16,713 nucleotides of DNA. Origin: DASZHJ01 sp035581425 (GTDB taxonomy: Bacteria; Pseudomonadota; Alphaproteobacteria; ATCC43930; CGMCC-115725). Below the pieces are notes generated by a model that made no database searches, was not told the origin of the DNA, and was given only the letters and a program-made list of their open reading frames with translations. This document shows, piece after piece, positions 1-6,895 of the stretch. The stretch is taken from assembly GCA_035581425.1 (NCBI GenBank), contig DATJVP010000124.1, positions 1 through 16,713 on the forward strand. Reading direction: 5' to 3'. The position numbers were made by a program, and so were the translations under genes. Numbering within the stretch: position 1 is the first letter of the stretch; each line of letters opens with the position of its first letter.

Positions 1-1119
1 CCGGCGATCGCGATGCTGACGCGATCGCTGCGCGCCGATCTCGGCGTCGTGGTCTCAGCCTCGCACAATCCCTTCGAGGACAACGGCATCAAGCTATTCG
101 GCGCCGACGGCTACAAGCTCTCCGACGAAATCGAGCGGGCGATCGAGGCCGTCGTGCATTCGAACGCGATCGACCGGGTTCCACCAAACGAGCTGGGCCG
201 CGCCAAGCGCCTCGACGACGCCGGCGGCCGCTACATCGAGTTCGTGAAGGGAACCTTCCCCAAGGGCCTCCGCCTCGATGGTCTCAAGATCGTCGTGGAT
301 TGCGCCAATGGCGCTGCCTACAAAGTCGCCCCTACCGTGCTCTGGGAGCTCGGCGCCGAGGTGATCCCGTTGGGCGTGGCGCCTGACGGCTTCAACATCA
401 ATCGGGACTGCGGGACGACCTCCACGGTGGCGATGCGCCACGCGGTGACCGCACGCGGCGCTCATCTCGGAATCGCACTCGACGGCGACGCCGACCGGCT
501 CCTTGTCGCCGACGAGCGCGGCGAGCTCCTCGACGGCGACCAGCTCATGGCCCTGATCGCGGCACGCTGGCAGCGCGCCCAGGCGCTGCGCGGCGGCGTC
601 GTCGTGGCGACCGTAATGTCGAACCTCGGCCTCGAGCGCTATCTGCGCGGGCTGGGCCTCGCGCTCGTGCGCGCCACCGTCGGCGACCGCTACGTCGTCG
701 AGGAAATGCGCCGGCGCGGGGCAAATCTCGGCGGCGAGCAATCCGGGCACATCATCCTCGGCGACCATTCCACGACCGGCGACGGCTTGATTGCGGCCTT
801 GCAGGTGCTGGCTGCGATCGTCGAGACCGGGGCGCCCGCAAGCGAAGTCTGCGGCGTCTTCTCGCCCGTGCCGCAGCGTCTCCTCAATCTCCGCGTCGAC
901 AACGCGGCGGCGCTCGAGAACAAGGCGGTGCGGGAGGCGATCGCCGCGGGCGAGCGCCGGCTCGGCGAGCGCGGCAGGCTGCTCGTTCGCAAATCCGGCA
1001 CCGAGCCGCTGATCCGTATCATGGCGGAATGCGAGGATGAGAGCCTCGTGGCAACAGTGATCGACGAGGTCGCATCGGCGGTGCGAATCGCAGGCGCCGG
1101 GCGGCGAGCCGTGGGATGA
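1..1119 (+). CDS. glmM: Phosphoglucosamine mutase, 5'-truncated by the window edge
   Basis: Converts glucosamine-6-phosphate to glucosamine-1-phosphate in the cytosol, on the way to UDP-GlcNAc for peptidoglycan and lipopolysaccharide. The frame is open from the first base and has no plausible start, so the N-terminal part lies outside. Three hallmarks of the alpha-D-phosphohexomutase family are visible: the active-site serine loop SASHNP near the left edge (about base 58), the metal-binding loop LDGDADR (about base 478), and the C-terminal phosphate-binding loop RKSGTEPLIRI (about base 988). GEQSGH, the sugar-binding loop, lies between them (about base 733). The serine-loop context and the link to thiD favour GlmM over phosphomannomutase. 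The stop overlaps the thiD start (ATGA), so the two genes are probably co-transcribed and translationally coupled. About 372 codons are visible of the roughly 450 usual for the family. Confidence 0.95.
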   Translation, partial: PAIAMLTRSLRADLGVVVSASHNPFEDNGIKLFGADGYKLSDEIERAIEAVVHSNAIDRVPPNELGRAKRLDDAGGRYIEFVKGTFPKGLRLDGLKIVVDCANGAAYKVAPTVLWELGAEVIPLGVAPDGFNINRDCGTTSTVAMRHAVTARGAHLGIALDGDADRLLVADERGELLDGDQLMALIAARWQRAQALRGGVVVATVMSNLGLERYLRGLGLALVRATVGDRYVVEEMRRRGANLGGEQSGHIILGDHSTTGDGLIAALQVLAAIVETGAPASEVCGVFSPVPQRLLNLRVDNAAALENKAVREAIAAGERRLGERGRLLVRKSGTEPLIRIMAECEDESLVATVIDEVASAVRIAGAGRRAVG

Positions 1120-1916
1120 AGGGTAGAGTCCTCGTCGTTGGGGGCTCCGACTCCGGCGGTGGCGCCGGCATCGAGGCCGACATCAAGACGGTGACCGCGC
1201 TCGGCGGCTTTGCTGCGACGGCGATCACCGCACTCACGGCGCAGAATACGGTCGGCATCTTCGGGGTAGTCCCGATCGAGGCGGACTTCGTCGGACAGCA
1301 GATCGATGTGGTCCTCTCGGACATCGGGGCTGACGCCATCAAGACCGGCATGCTCCGCAGCGCCGACGTGATCGACGCGGTCGTGCAGGCGATTGAGGCG
1401 CGCGCTCCGGATGTGCCGGTGGTCGTCGATCCCGTCATGGTCTCAACGAGCGGCCAACGGCTCCTCGACCGCAACGCCGTCGATGCGCTGAAGCGCAGCC
1501 TTCTCGTGCGCACAACGGTGGTGACGCCCAATGTCCCGGAAGCGGAGGCGCTCACCGGGATGGAGATCCGCGACATCGACAACATGCGCCGCGCCGCCGA
1601 GATGCTGGTGACGCTCGGCGCGAAATACGTGGTGTTGAAGGGCGGGCACATAGGCGGCCGCACCGTCTCCGATCTCGTCGCCGACGTGACCGGCAGCTAT
1701 GTCCTCAGCAGCTCGCGGATCGACACGCGCCACACGCACGGCACCGGCTGCACGCTCGCCTCGGCCATCGCGACCGGGCTCGCTCAAGGGATGGAAATGC
1801 GTCCCGCGATCGAGCGCGCCCGTCGATACTTGATTGCCGCGCTCGCCACCGCCCCCGGCTACGGCAAGGGCCACGGGCCTCTCAACCACGCTCATACGTG
1901 CAATGCGGATGAGTAG
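1116..1916 (+). CDS. thiD: Hydroxymethylpyrimidine / phosphomethylpyrimidine kinase
   Basis: Phosphorylates 4-amino-5-hydroxymethyl-2-methylpyrimidine twice to give HMP-PP, the pyrimidine half of thiamine. The 266-residue length is normal for ThiD. The protein opens with the ribokinase-fold signature VGGSDSGGGAGIEADIKT (residues 8-25), has IKTGML (75-80) and VVVDPVM (102-108), and carries the anion-hole motif THGTGCTLASAIA (207-219). The catalytic region Cys is at 212. Some family members also phosphorylate pyridoxal, which sequence alone cannot settle. ATG at 1116 overlaps the glmM stop, which favours this start. It is the last gene of a unit that converges on the mocR-type gene, with a hairpin directly after its stop. 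Confidence 0.95.
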   Translation: MKGRVLVVGGSDSGGGAGIEADIKTVTALGGFAATAITALTAQNTVGIFGVVPIEADFVGQQIDVVLSDIGADAIKTGMLRSADVIDAVVQAIEARAPDVPVVVDPVMVSTSGQRLLDRNAVDALKRSLLVRTTVVTPNVPEAEALTGMEIRDIDNMRRAAEMLVTLGAKYVVLKGGHIGGRTVSDLVADVTGSYVLSSSRIDTRHTHGTGCTLASAIATGLAQGMEMRPAIERARRYLIAALATAPGYGKGHGPLNHAHTCNADE

Positions 1917-1945
1917 AGGGGGCGGGCCCCGCTGCCCTCCCCCTC
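1916..1945. terminator. GC-rich hairpin between convergent genes
   Basis: Begins at the last base of the thiD stop. GAGGGGG (1916-1922) pairs with CCCCCTC (1939-1945). After a C/T mismatch, GGGC (1924-1927) pairs with GCCC (1934-1937), leaving a 6-base loop. That gives 11 pairs, nearly all G-C. There is no T-run on either side, so it is not a textbook intrinsic terminator. Its position between convergent stops makes a bidirectional terminator or 3'-end stabilising structure likely. Confidence 0.5.
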
Positions 1946-1963
1946 AAGGAGCGAGCGCACTCT

Positions 1964-3352
1964 TCAAATGACGGAAAGATAACTCTCCGCCGGCCGCGCC
2001 AGCAGCGCCGCGATTCGCTCGAGGGCGCGCGCGACGTCGGCGCGGCGCTGCGGCGTCCCGAGACAGAGGCGCACGGCGTTTGGCGGGCTGGTGCGGCCGA
2101 GCCAAAAGGCGGTCGCAGCGGTGACGCCCACACCGGCGCGCCGCGCTGCCGCCTCGAAGGCCTCCGCACGCCAGCCCTCGGGGAGCCAGAGCAGAACATG
2201 CGTGGCGGTGGGATGGCCGGTCACTCGGGCACCTCTGAGGATCGTCCGCGCGAGGCGCTGGCGCTCGCCCGCCTCTGCGCGCTTTTCCGCGACGAGTCGA
2301 TCGGCGGTGCCGTCCTCGATCCAACGGGTCGCGAGCGCCGCCATCAAGGGCGTCGCCATGTAGATCGTCGCGCGCAACGCCGCCGATACGCGTTCCATGG
2401 CTTCCGCGGGAACCTGGACGTAGCCTATGCGCAGGCCGGGCGCGAGGCTCTTCGAGGTCGAGGTGATGTAGTAGCCACGCTGCGGTGCCAGGGCCGCGAG
2501 CGGCGTCGGCGGCTTCTCCAGCAAAAAGCCGTAGACGTCGTCCTCGACGAGTGCGACGCCGTGGCTCTCCGCGATCTCCGCGACCGCGCGGCGCCGCTCC
2601 TCCGAGAGCACCGTTGCGGTCGGGTTATGCAAGTTCGGAAGCGTATAGAGCGCCTTGACGGTGCCGCCGCGGCAGAGGGCCGCAAAGCTCTCGGGAAGCA
2701 GGCCCTCATCGTCCATGGCGACGGGCGCGAGGCGAAGATTCAAGAGGCTCGCGGCCGAGCGCACGCCGGGATAGGTGAGGCTCTCGACCGCCACAGTGTC
2801 GCCCGGCTGGGTCAGCGCGGAGAGCACGGAGGCGACGGCATTCTGTCCGCTCTGGGTCACCAGCACGCGCGCGGGATCTGCGGGGATGCCGCCGCGCGCG
2901 ATCCAGCGCGCGCCCGCCGCTCGGTCGATCGCGCGCCCCGCATGGGGCTGATACTGGATCAGCTCCTCGAGCTCGGGGCTCTCGGCGATCTCACGCAGTC
3001 CCTTCGCCACGAGCTTCGGCTCCTCGCCGGTCTGCGGGCGATTGAGGCTGAGATCGACGAAGTCGGGGCCGAGCGGCTCCTTGCGCAACGCGAGGTCCGG
3101 CGCGGTACCGAGCGGGCGCACATAGGTGCCGCGGCCGACCTCGCCGGAGATGAGTCCTCGGCGCTCGGCCTCGGCATAGGCGCGCGTCACCGTCCCCACG
3201 GTCACCTTGAGATTCCAGGCGAGGTCGCGATGGGTCGGGAGCCGCGTTCCCACGGGAAGGCGGCCTGCGCGGATGTCCAATGCGAGCGCGTCAGCGATCG
3301 CGCGGTAGATCGGGCCGCGCTGGCGATTGAGTTCAGGTTGCCAATTTGTCAT
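1964..3352 (-). CDS. MocR-type transcription regulator (GntR HTH + aminotransferase-like domain)
   Basis: A 462-residue regulator of the MocR/PdxR branch of the GntR family. Numbered from the chosen ATG at 3352, residues about 12-80 form the winged helix (PIYRAIADAL, then LPTHRDLAW, TVGTVTRAY and GRGTYV). The rest is a type I aminotransferase fold. PLP-binding residues look intact: NPT about 243, EDDVYG about 271 and the Schiff-base lysine in STSKSLAPGLRIGY about 301. It therefore probably senses PLP or an amino-group ligand. The frame is open further upstream to 3463, but that would overlap the divergent GNAT gene and adds residues with no GntR similarity. ATG 3352 puts the HTH at the usual distance from the N-terminus. 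No good Shine-Dalgarno precedes it, so it may be leaderless. It is divergent from GNAT and phzF, its likely targets, and a perfect palindrome over its own start codon suggests autoregulation. Confidence 0.9.
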   Translation of the reverse strand: MTNWQPELNRQRGPIYRAIADALALDIRAGRLPVGTRLPTHRDLAWNLKVTVGTVTRAYAEAERRGLISGEVGRGTYVRPLGTAPDLALRKEPLGPDFVDLSLNRPQTGEEPKLVAKGLREIAESPELEELIQYQPHAGRAIDRAAGARWIARGGIPADPARVLVTQSGQNAVASVLSALTQPGDTVAVESLTYPGVRSAASLLNLRLAPVAMDDEGLLPESFAALCRGGTVKALYTLPNLHNPTATVLSEERRRAVAEIAESHGVALVEDDVYGFLLEKPPTPLAALAPQRGYYITSTSKSLAPGLRIGYVQVPAEAMERVSAALRATIYMATPLMAALATRWIEDGTADRLVAEKRAEAGERQRLARTILRGARVTGHPTATHVLLWLPEGWRAEAFEAAARRAGVGVTAATAFWLGRTSPPNAVRLCLGTPQRRADVARALERIAALLARPAESYLSVI

Positions 3353-3360
3353 GGTGACAA
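3346..3360. promoter_or_regulatory. Palindrome over the mocR-type start codon (candidate operator)
   Basis: TTGTCA (3346-3351), a 3-base spacer, then TGACAA (3355-3360) form a perfect inverted repeat that includes the regulator's ATG (3350-3352 on the minus strand). The GT...AC arrangement agrees with the general operator pattern of GntR-family regulators. It is a plausible site for autoregulation, but no binding can be shown from sequence. Confidence 0.45.
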
Positions 3361-3417
3361 GTTTGAAATTGACCCCGGGTCTCGCGTCCAGAAGACTTAT
3401 TGTGCTGGGCATTGTAG

Positions 3418-3432
3418 CCAAGCATGGCTTGG
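3418..3432. promoter_or_regulatory. Second palindrome in the mocR/GNAT divergent region
   Basis: CCAAGC (3418-3423), spacer ATG, then GCTTGG (3427-3432) form a perfect 6-base-arm inverted repeat. It lies just before the preferred GNAT start, and its centre is 72 bases from the centre of the palindrome at 3346-3360. The arms differ from the first palindrome, so it may be a second operator, an RNA hairpin in the GNAT leader, or chance. Confidence 0.25.
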
Positions 3433-3447
3433 ATGGATAGGGACAAG

Positions 3448-3888
3448 ATGCGGCACGCGTCACTGACTGCCACCGCGACGTTCGACATCGACTATCGCGA
3501 GGAGCCGGACCTTTCGGTCGAGGAATTCATCGACGTACTGCGGCGTTCGACACTGGCGAAGCGCCGGCCGATCGACGAGCCCGAGCGCATCCGCCGAATG
3601 CTCGCGCACGCGGACATCACGCTCTGCGCGCGCGAGCCGCAGGGGAAGCTCGTGGGCATCTCGCGCGCGATCACCGATTTCTCCTATTGCTGCTATCTCT
3701 CGGAGCTCGCGGTCGACGAGGCGTGGCAGGGACGCGGCATCGGTGCCGCGCTCCTCCGCAAGACGCATGAGCGCGCGGGACTCGGCGCGAAGCTCATCCT
3801 GCTCTCCGCGCCCGAGGCCATGAGCTATTACCCGCGTGTCGGGATGGAAAAGGCGGAGAACGCCTTCATGATCCCGCGCAAGCGCTGA
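3448..3888 (+). CDS. GNAT family N-acetyltransferase
   Basis: A small (146-residue) acetyl-CoA-dependent N-acetyltransferase of unknown substrate. The core is present: a beta strand and helix around LVGISRAITD, then LSELAVDEAWQGRGIGAALL, which holds the acetyl-CoA pyrophosphate-binding pattern Q/R-x-x-G-x-G/A. It ends with the strand-helix pair around ILLSAPEAMSYYPRVGM. Candidate in-frame ATGs are at 3424, 3433 and 3448. I chose 3448 because AGGGA lies 4 bases ahead of it and because relatives of this type begin shortly before the YREEPDLSVEEF segment. It is divergent from the MocR-type regulator and 18 bases ahead of the PhzF-family gene, so probably a two-gene operon controlled by that regulator. 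Confidence 0.85.
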   Translation: MRHASLTATATFDIDYREEPDLSVEEFIDVLRRSTLAKRRPIDEPERIRRMLAHADITLCAREPQGKLVGISRAITDFSYCCYLSELAVDEAWQGRGIGAALLRKTHERAGLGAKLILLSAPEAMSYYPRVGMEKAENAFMIPRKR

Positions 3889-3906
3889 GCACCGGGAGGG
3901 TCGCAC

Positions 3907-4692
3907 ATGCGCATTTCGCTATATCAGGTCGATGCCTTCACCGACCATGTCTTCGGCGGCAATCCCGCGGCCATCTGCCCGCTCGAGGAGTGGCTGCCGG
4001 ACGCGACGATGCAGGCGATCGCCACAGAGAACAACCTCTCGGAGACCTCCTTCTTCGTTCGCGATGGCGATGGATACTTCATCCGCTGGTTCACGCCGAC
4101 GCATGAGATCGATCTCGCGGGGCATCCGACGCTTGCCACGGCCTATACGATCTTCCGGTTCCTCGCGCCGAGCCGCGATCGGCTCGAGTTTCGCACGGTC
4201 AAAGCCGGCACGCTGGTGGTGACGCGGGAGCGCGATCTCCTTTCCATGGATTTCCCAGCGCGTCCGCCGAAGCCTTGTCCGACACCATCGGGTTTCGCCG
4301 CGGCGCTTGGCAGGGCGCCGATCGAGGTGATGGCGTCGCGCGACTATCTCGCGGTCTTCGCTCGGGCCGCGGATGTGGCGGCGCTCACGCCGGACTTCAA
4401 TGCACTTGCAAAGCTAGACCGATTCCTCGTCATCACGACGGCGCCGGGAGAGGATGGTATCGATTTCGTTTCGCGCTGCTTCGCGCCCGCGAGCGGCATC
4501 AACGAGGATCCCGTGACCGGCTCCGCGCATTGCACTCTCGTCCCCTATTGGGCCGGCCGGCTCGGCAAGACGAAGCTTCGAGCGCGGCAAATCTCCAGGC
4601 GCGTCGGCGACCTCTATTGCGAGCACCGCGGCGAGCGCGTGACCATCGCGGGGAAGTGCGCTTACTACATGCAGGGAACGATCGAGGTCTGA
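3907..4692 (+). CDS. PhzF-family isomerase/epimerase-like protein
   Basis: A 261-residue member of the PhzF family (diaminopimelate-epimerase-like fold), cytosolic, reaction unknown. PhzF itself isomerises dihydro-hydroxyanthranilate in phenazine synthesis, but most genomic members have no assigned substrate and there are no phenazine genes here. Catalytic landmarks are intact: Glu46 in NNLSETSFF, His73 in DLAGHPTLATA, and Asp201 with Ser206 in NEDPVTGSAHC. The N-terminal QVDAFT and FGGNPAA segments are typical. It starts at ATG 3907 behind a strong GGGAGG (3895-3900) and follows the GNAT gene by 18 bases, probably in one transcript. Its end converges on the PH-domain gene with only 10 bases between. 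Confidence 0.9.
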   Translation: MRISLYQVDAFTDHVFGGNPAAICPLEEWLPDATMQAIATENNLSETSFFVRDGDGYFIRWFTPTHEIDLAGHPTLATAYTIFRFLAPSRDRLEFRTVKAGTLVVTRERDLLSMDFPARPPKPCPTPSGFAAALGRAPIEVMASRDYLAVFARAADVAALTPDFNALAKLDRFLVITTAPGEDGIDFVSRCFAPASGINEDPVTGSAHCTLVPYWAGRLGKTKLRARQISRRVGDLYCEHRGERVTIAGKCAYYMQGTIEV

Positions 4693-4702
4693 CGCGCGGG
4701 GA

Positions 4703-5155
4703 TCAGCGCGCGGTCACGAAGCTCCGGAGCTTGAGCGGGGATCCGACCGTGCGGAGGGGCTCGAGCCCGGCGCCGGTGCCGCGCACGACGATGTCGCCGT
4801 AGTCGAAGATGCGGCCCATCAGCGACTGCAAGACGTCGACGCTCTCGACCTTGTCCATGTTCATCTCGATAGTGCGCCGGCTGATCCAGCCGCGCTTGAT
4901 GATGATGCGCCGGTTGGTGACCGCAAGCTCGGTCGTACTGCGGCGTATCCAGGCTCCGAGCCAGGCATAGATCGCGACGGCGCCCACCAGCAGGCCGGGG
5001 ATATAAGCGATTCGGTCGGGGAGATAGGATCCGGCGATGAGGAGCGCCACCGCGAGCGCGCTGGTCGCGAGCGCATGCAGATAGATGAACCAGTGCAGCT
5101 TGGCCCGATGAACGATCTGCTCTCCAGGCTGCAGCACCTGGTCAATGTAGCTCAT
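4703..5155 (-). CDS. Membrane-anchored bacterial PH-domain protein
   Basis: A 150-residue protein of the bacterial PH (bPH2) type, role unknown. From ATG 5155 it begins MSYIDQVLQPGEQIVHRAKLH, the usual entry of these proteins. Two hydrophobic segments follow, at about residues 19-42 and 48-66, then a cytoplasmic PH-like domain. That domain contains TTELAVTNRRIIIKRGW, EMNMDKVESVDV and IFDYGDIVVRGTG, all characteristic. The frame stays open upstream to 5401 but would overlap the divergent dehydrogenase gene, so I rejected the longer form. AGAGGGA lies about 10 bases before the chosen ATG. Possible roles of the family include membrane-stress or surface functions, but nothing here decides. Confidence 0.85.
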   Translation of the reverse strand: MSYIDQVLQPGEQIVHRAKLHWFIYLHALATSALAVALLIAGSYLPDRIAYIPGLLVGAVAIYAWLGAWIRRSTTELAVTNRRIIIKRGWISRRTIEMNMDKVESVDVLQSLMGRIFDYGDIVVRGTGAGLEPLRTVGSPLKLRSFVTAR

Positions 5156-5182
5156 GGTAGCTTTCCCTCTCGTCGCTCTCTC

Positions 5183-5211
5183 ATTAAGCGAGGTATTGGA
5201 CCCGGCGCCAA
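5183..5211 (-). promoter_or_regulatory. Possible sigma70-type promoter for the PH-domain gene
   Basis: On the minus strand TTGGCG (5211-5206), 17 bases, then CTTAAT (5188-5183) match the -35 and -10 consensus at 4 of 6 positions each. It lies about 30 bases ahead of the start codon. This is a by-eye match only. Confidence 0.3.
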
Positions 5212-5242
5212 TCGAAAACTCGTGGGGCCCCTTGCGCCAGAG

Positions 5243-5278
5243 CCGCGCTCGGATAAGGTGACTCGCTCCGAGCAGCGG
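5243..5278 (+). promoter_or_regulatory. Leader hairpin reaching the ribosome site of the dehydrogenase gene
   Basis: GCTCGGA (5247-5253) is perfectly complementary to TCCGAGC (5267-5273) around a 13-base loop. Past a single bulged A (5274), CCGC (5243-5246) pairs with GCGG (5275-5278). The stem thus takes in the first two bases of the GGGAGGA ribosome site (5277-5283) that serves the GTG start at 5290. It could modulate translation, or the inverted repeat could be a protein operator. Confidence 0.35.
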
Positions 5279-5289
5279 GAGGATTCGCC

Positions 5290-6354
5290 GTGGCGAAGAC
5301 TTATAGGATATCCGCGATTCCCGGCGACGGCATCGGCCACGAGGTGGTGCCGGAGGGGATGCGGGTGCTGGAAGCAGCAGGCCGGCGCTTCGGCTTCGCA
5401 CTCCAATGGCGCCAGTACGACTGGAGCTGCGAGCGCTACAGCAAGACCGGCAGCATGATGCCCGCGGACGGACTGGCGCAGCTCCGCGAGAGCGACGCCG
5501 TCTTCCTGGGCGCGGTCGGATTTCCTGGCGTGCCCGACCACGTCTCGCTCTGGGGCCTCCTGATTCCGATCCGCCGTGGCTTCAAGCAGTATGTGAACCT
5601 GCGGCCGATTCGGCTTCTGGCGGGCGTCGACAGTCCGCTCAAGGACCGCAAGCCCGGCGAGATCGATTTCTACGTCGTGCGCGAGAACAACGAGGGTGAA
5701 TATTCGGAGATCGGCGGTAGGCTCTATGCGGGAACCGATCTCGAGATGGCGATGCAACAGACGGTGTTCACGCGTCGCGGCTGCGACCGCATCATGCGCT
5801 TCGCCTTCGAGCTCGCGATGAAGCGAAGAAAGCACGTGACTTCCGCCACGAAGTCGAACGGCATCATCCATACGATGCCCTATTGGGACGAGCGCTTCGC
5901 CGCGATCGCCAAGGAATTTCCCGGCGTCAAGACCGATCAGTATCACATCGACATTCTCACGGCGCATTTCGTGCGGCATCCCGATTGGTTCGACGTGGTC
6001 GTGGGCTCGAACCTCTTCGGCGACATCCTCAGTGATCTCGGGCCCGCGGTGGTCGGCTCGATCGGGATCGCGCCTTCCGCCAACATCAATCCCGAGCGCG
6101 AGCTCCCCTCGATGTTCGAGCCCGTGCACGGCTCCGCGCCCGACATCTACGGCAAGGAGATCGCCAATCCCATCGGCCAGATCTGGTCGGGCGCGATGAT
6201 GCTCGAGCACCTGGGTGAGAGTGCGGCCGCCGCCGCAATCGAGGCCGCGATCGCGACGGTACTGGCCGATCCCAAGGCTCCGAAGACGCCCGATCTCGGC
6301 GGCAAGGCCAAGACGAAGGAGCTTGGCGACGCCATCGCGGCGGCGCTCGCCTGA
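5290..6354 (+). CDS. Tartrate / D-malate-type dehydrogenase (decarboxylating, IPMDH family)
   Basis: A 354-residue NAD-dependent decarboxylating beta-hydroxyacid dehydrogenase. Within the isocitrate/isopropylmalate family it belongs to the tartrate/D-malate (TtuC/DmlA) branch. Supporting motifs are PGDGIGHEV (11-19), VNLRPIRLL (102-110), the substrate loop VRENNEGEYSEIGGR (130-144, Tyr138), Lys188, metal ligands Asp221/Asp245/Asp249, and FEPVHGSAPDIYGK (276-289) followed by NPIGQIWSGAMMLEH. Absence of leucine genes nearby and the NEGEYSEIGGR loop argue against LeuB. Products would be pyruvate from D-malate, or oxaloglycolate/glycerate from tartrate. The start is GTG 5290, behind an excellent GGGAGGA. 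The MaoC-type gene follows after 9 bases. Confidence 0.88.
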   Translation: MAKTYRISAIPGDGIGHEVVPEGMRVLEAAGRRFGFALQWRQYDWSCERYSKTGSMMPADGLAQLRESDAVFLGAVGFPGVPDHVSLWGLLIPIRRGFKQYVNLRPIRLLAGVDSPLKDRKPGEIDFYVVRENNEGEYSEIGGRLYAGTDLEMAMQQTVFTRRGCDRIMRFAFELAMKRRKHVTSATKSNGIIHTMPYWDERFAAIAKEFPGVKTDQYHIDILTAHFVRHPDWFDVVVGSNLFGDILSDLGPAVVGSIGIAPSANINPERELPSMFEPVHGSAPDIYGKEIANPIGQIWSGAMMLEHLGESAAAAAIEAAIATVLADPKAPKTPDLGGKAKTKELGDAIAAALA

Positions 6355-6363
6355 GGGATCGAG

Positions 6364-6816
6364 ATGACCGACCGCTACTTCGAGGATTTCGCCGTCGGCG
6401 ATCGTTTCGTTACGCACGGCGTCACGCTCACGGAGAGCATGATCATCGATTTCGCCCTGCGCTACGATCCGCAGCCCTTCCACATCGACATCGAGGCCGC
6501 CAAATCCACCATCTTCGGCGGTCTCATCGCGAGCGGCTTCCAGACGCTGGCGCTCGGTTTCCGCATGGTGCTGGAGTCCGGTGTCTTCCGCGCCGCGGGC
6601 ACTGGCTCGCCGGGCTTCGACGAACTGCGCTGGCTCCGCCCGGTGCGTCCCGGCGATACGCTCCACACGGAGTTCGAGGTTCTTGAGACGAAGGCGTCGT
6701 CTTCCAAACCCGACCGCGGCAGCGCTCGGGTCAAATTCTGGATCAAGAACCAGAAGGGCGAGGACGTGATCACCTTCACGGCGATAGAGCTGCTACGGCG
6801 ACGCCAGCGCGATTGA
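6364..6816 (+). CDS. MaoC-like (R)-specific enoyl-CoA hydratase family protein
   Basis: A 150-residue single hot-dog-fold protein of the MaoC/hydratase-2 type. These hydrate trans-2-enoyl-CoA or related acyl-CoAs. The catalytic Asp-His pair is recognisable in FALRYDPQPFHID (Asp35, His40), followed by FGGLIASGFQTLA and the later RWLRPVRPGDTLHTEFEV, both typical. Substrate is unknown. It is 9 bases behind the dehydrogenase and probably shares its transcript. GAGGGATCGAG just upstream of ATG 6364 serves as ribosome site. The last codons and the stop form part of a candidate promoter for serC. Confidence 0.88.
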   Translation: MTDRYFEDFAVGDRFVTHGVTLTESMIIDFALRYDPQPFHIDIEAAKSTIFGGLIASGFQTLALGFRMVLESGVFRAAGTGSPGFDELRWLRPVRPGDTLHTEFEVLETKASSSKPDRGSARVKFWIKNQKGEDVITFTAIELLRRRQRD

Positions 6817-6841
6817 CGCACTGCACCAATCTCTCTAATTT
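6813..6841 (+). promoter_or_regulatory. Possible serC promoter overlapping the upstream stop codon
   Basis: TTGACG (6813-6818, 5 of 6 to consensus) spans the TGA of the MaoC-like gene. TAATTT (6836-6841) follows after 17 bases, and TCTAAT (6834-6839) is a better -10 but at only 15 bases. The gap of 79 bases before serC makes a promoter here reasonable. By-eye match, not tested. Confidence 0.35.
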
Positions 6842-6895
6842 CGCCCGCGGGACACAGCCCCCCAACGGGTCGCATCTATTCTGCAAGGAATAGCC

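Noticed and set aside
3353..3463. N-terminal extension of the MocR-type protein by 37 residues
   Set aside because: It would overlap the divergent GNAT gene, and the added residues have no relation to the GntR domain. The start at 3352 gives the normal HTH position.
2198..3466. A 422-codon plus-strand frame opposite the MocR-type gene
   Set aside because: The minus-strand protein has intact HTH and PLP motifs, and the plus-strand product looks like complement composition.
4693..4710. CGCGC/GCGCG hairpin between the convergent phzF and PH-domain genes
   Set aside because: Only 5 base pairs of simple CG repeat, common by chance at this base composition, with no T-run.
5152..6666. A 504-codon open frame on the minus strand opposite the dehydrogenase gene
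   Set aside because: Shadow of the real gene, low-complexity charged composition, and it also overlaps the PH-domain gene on its own strand.
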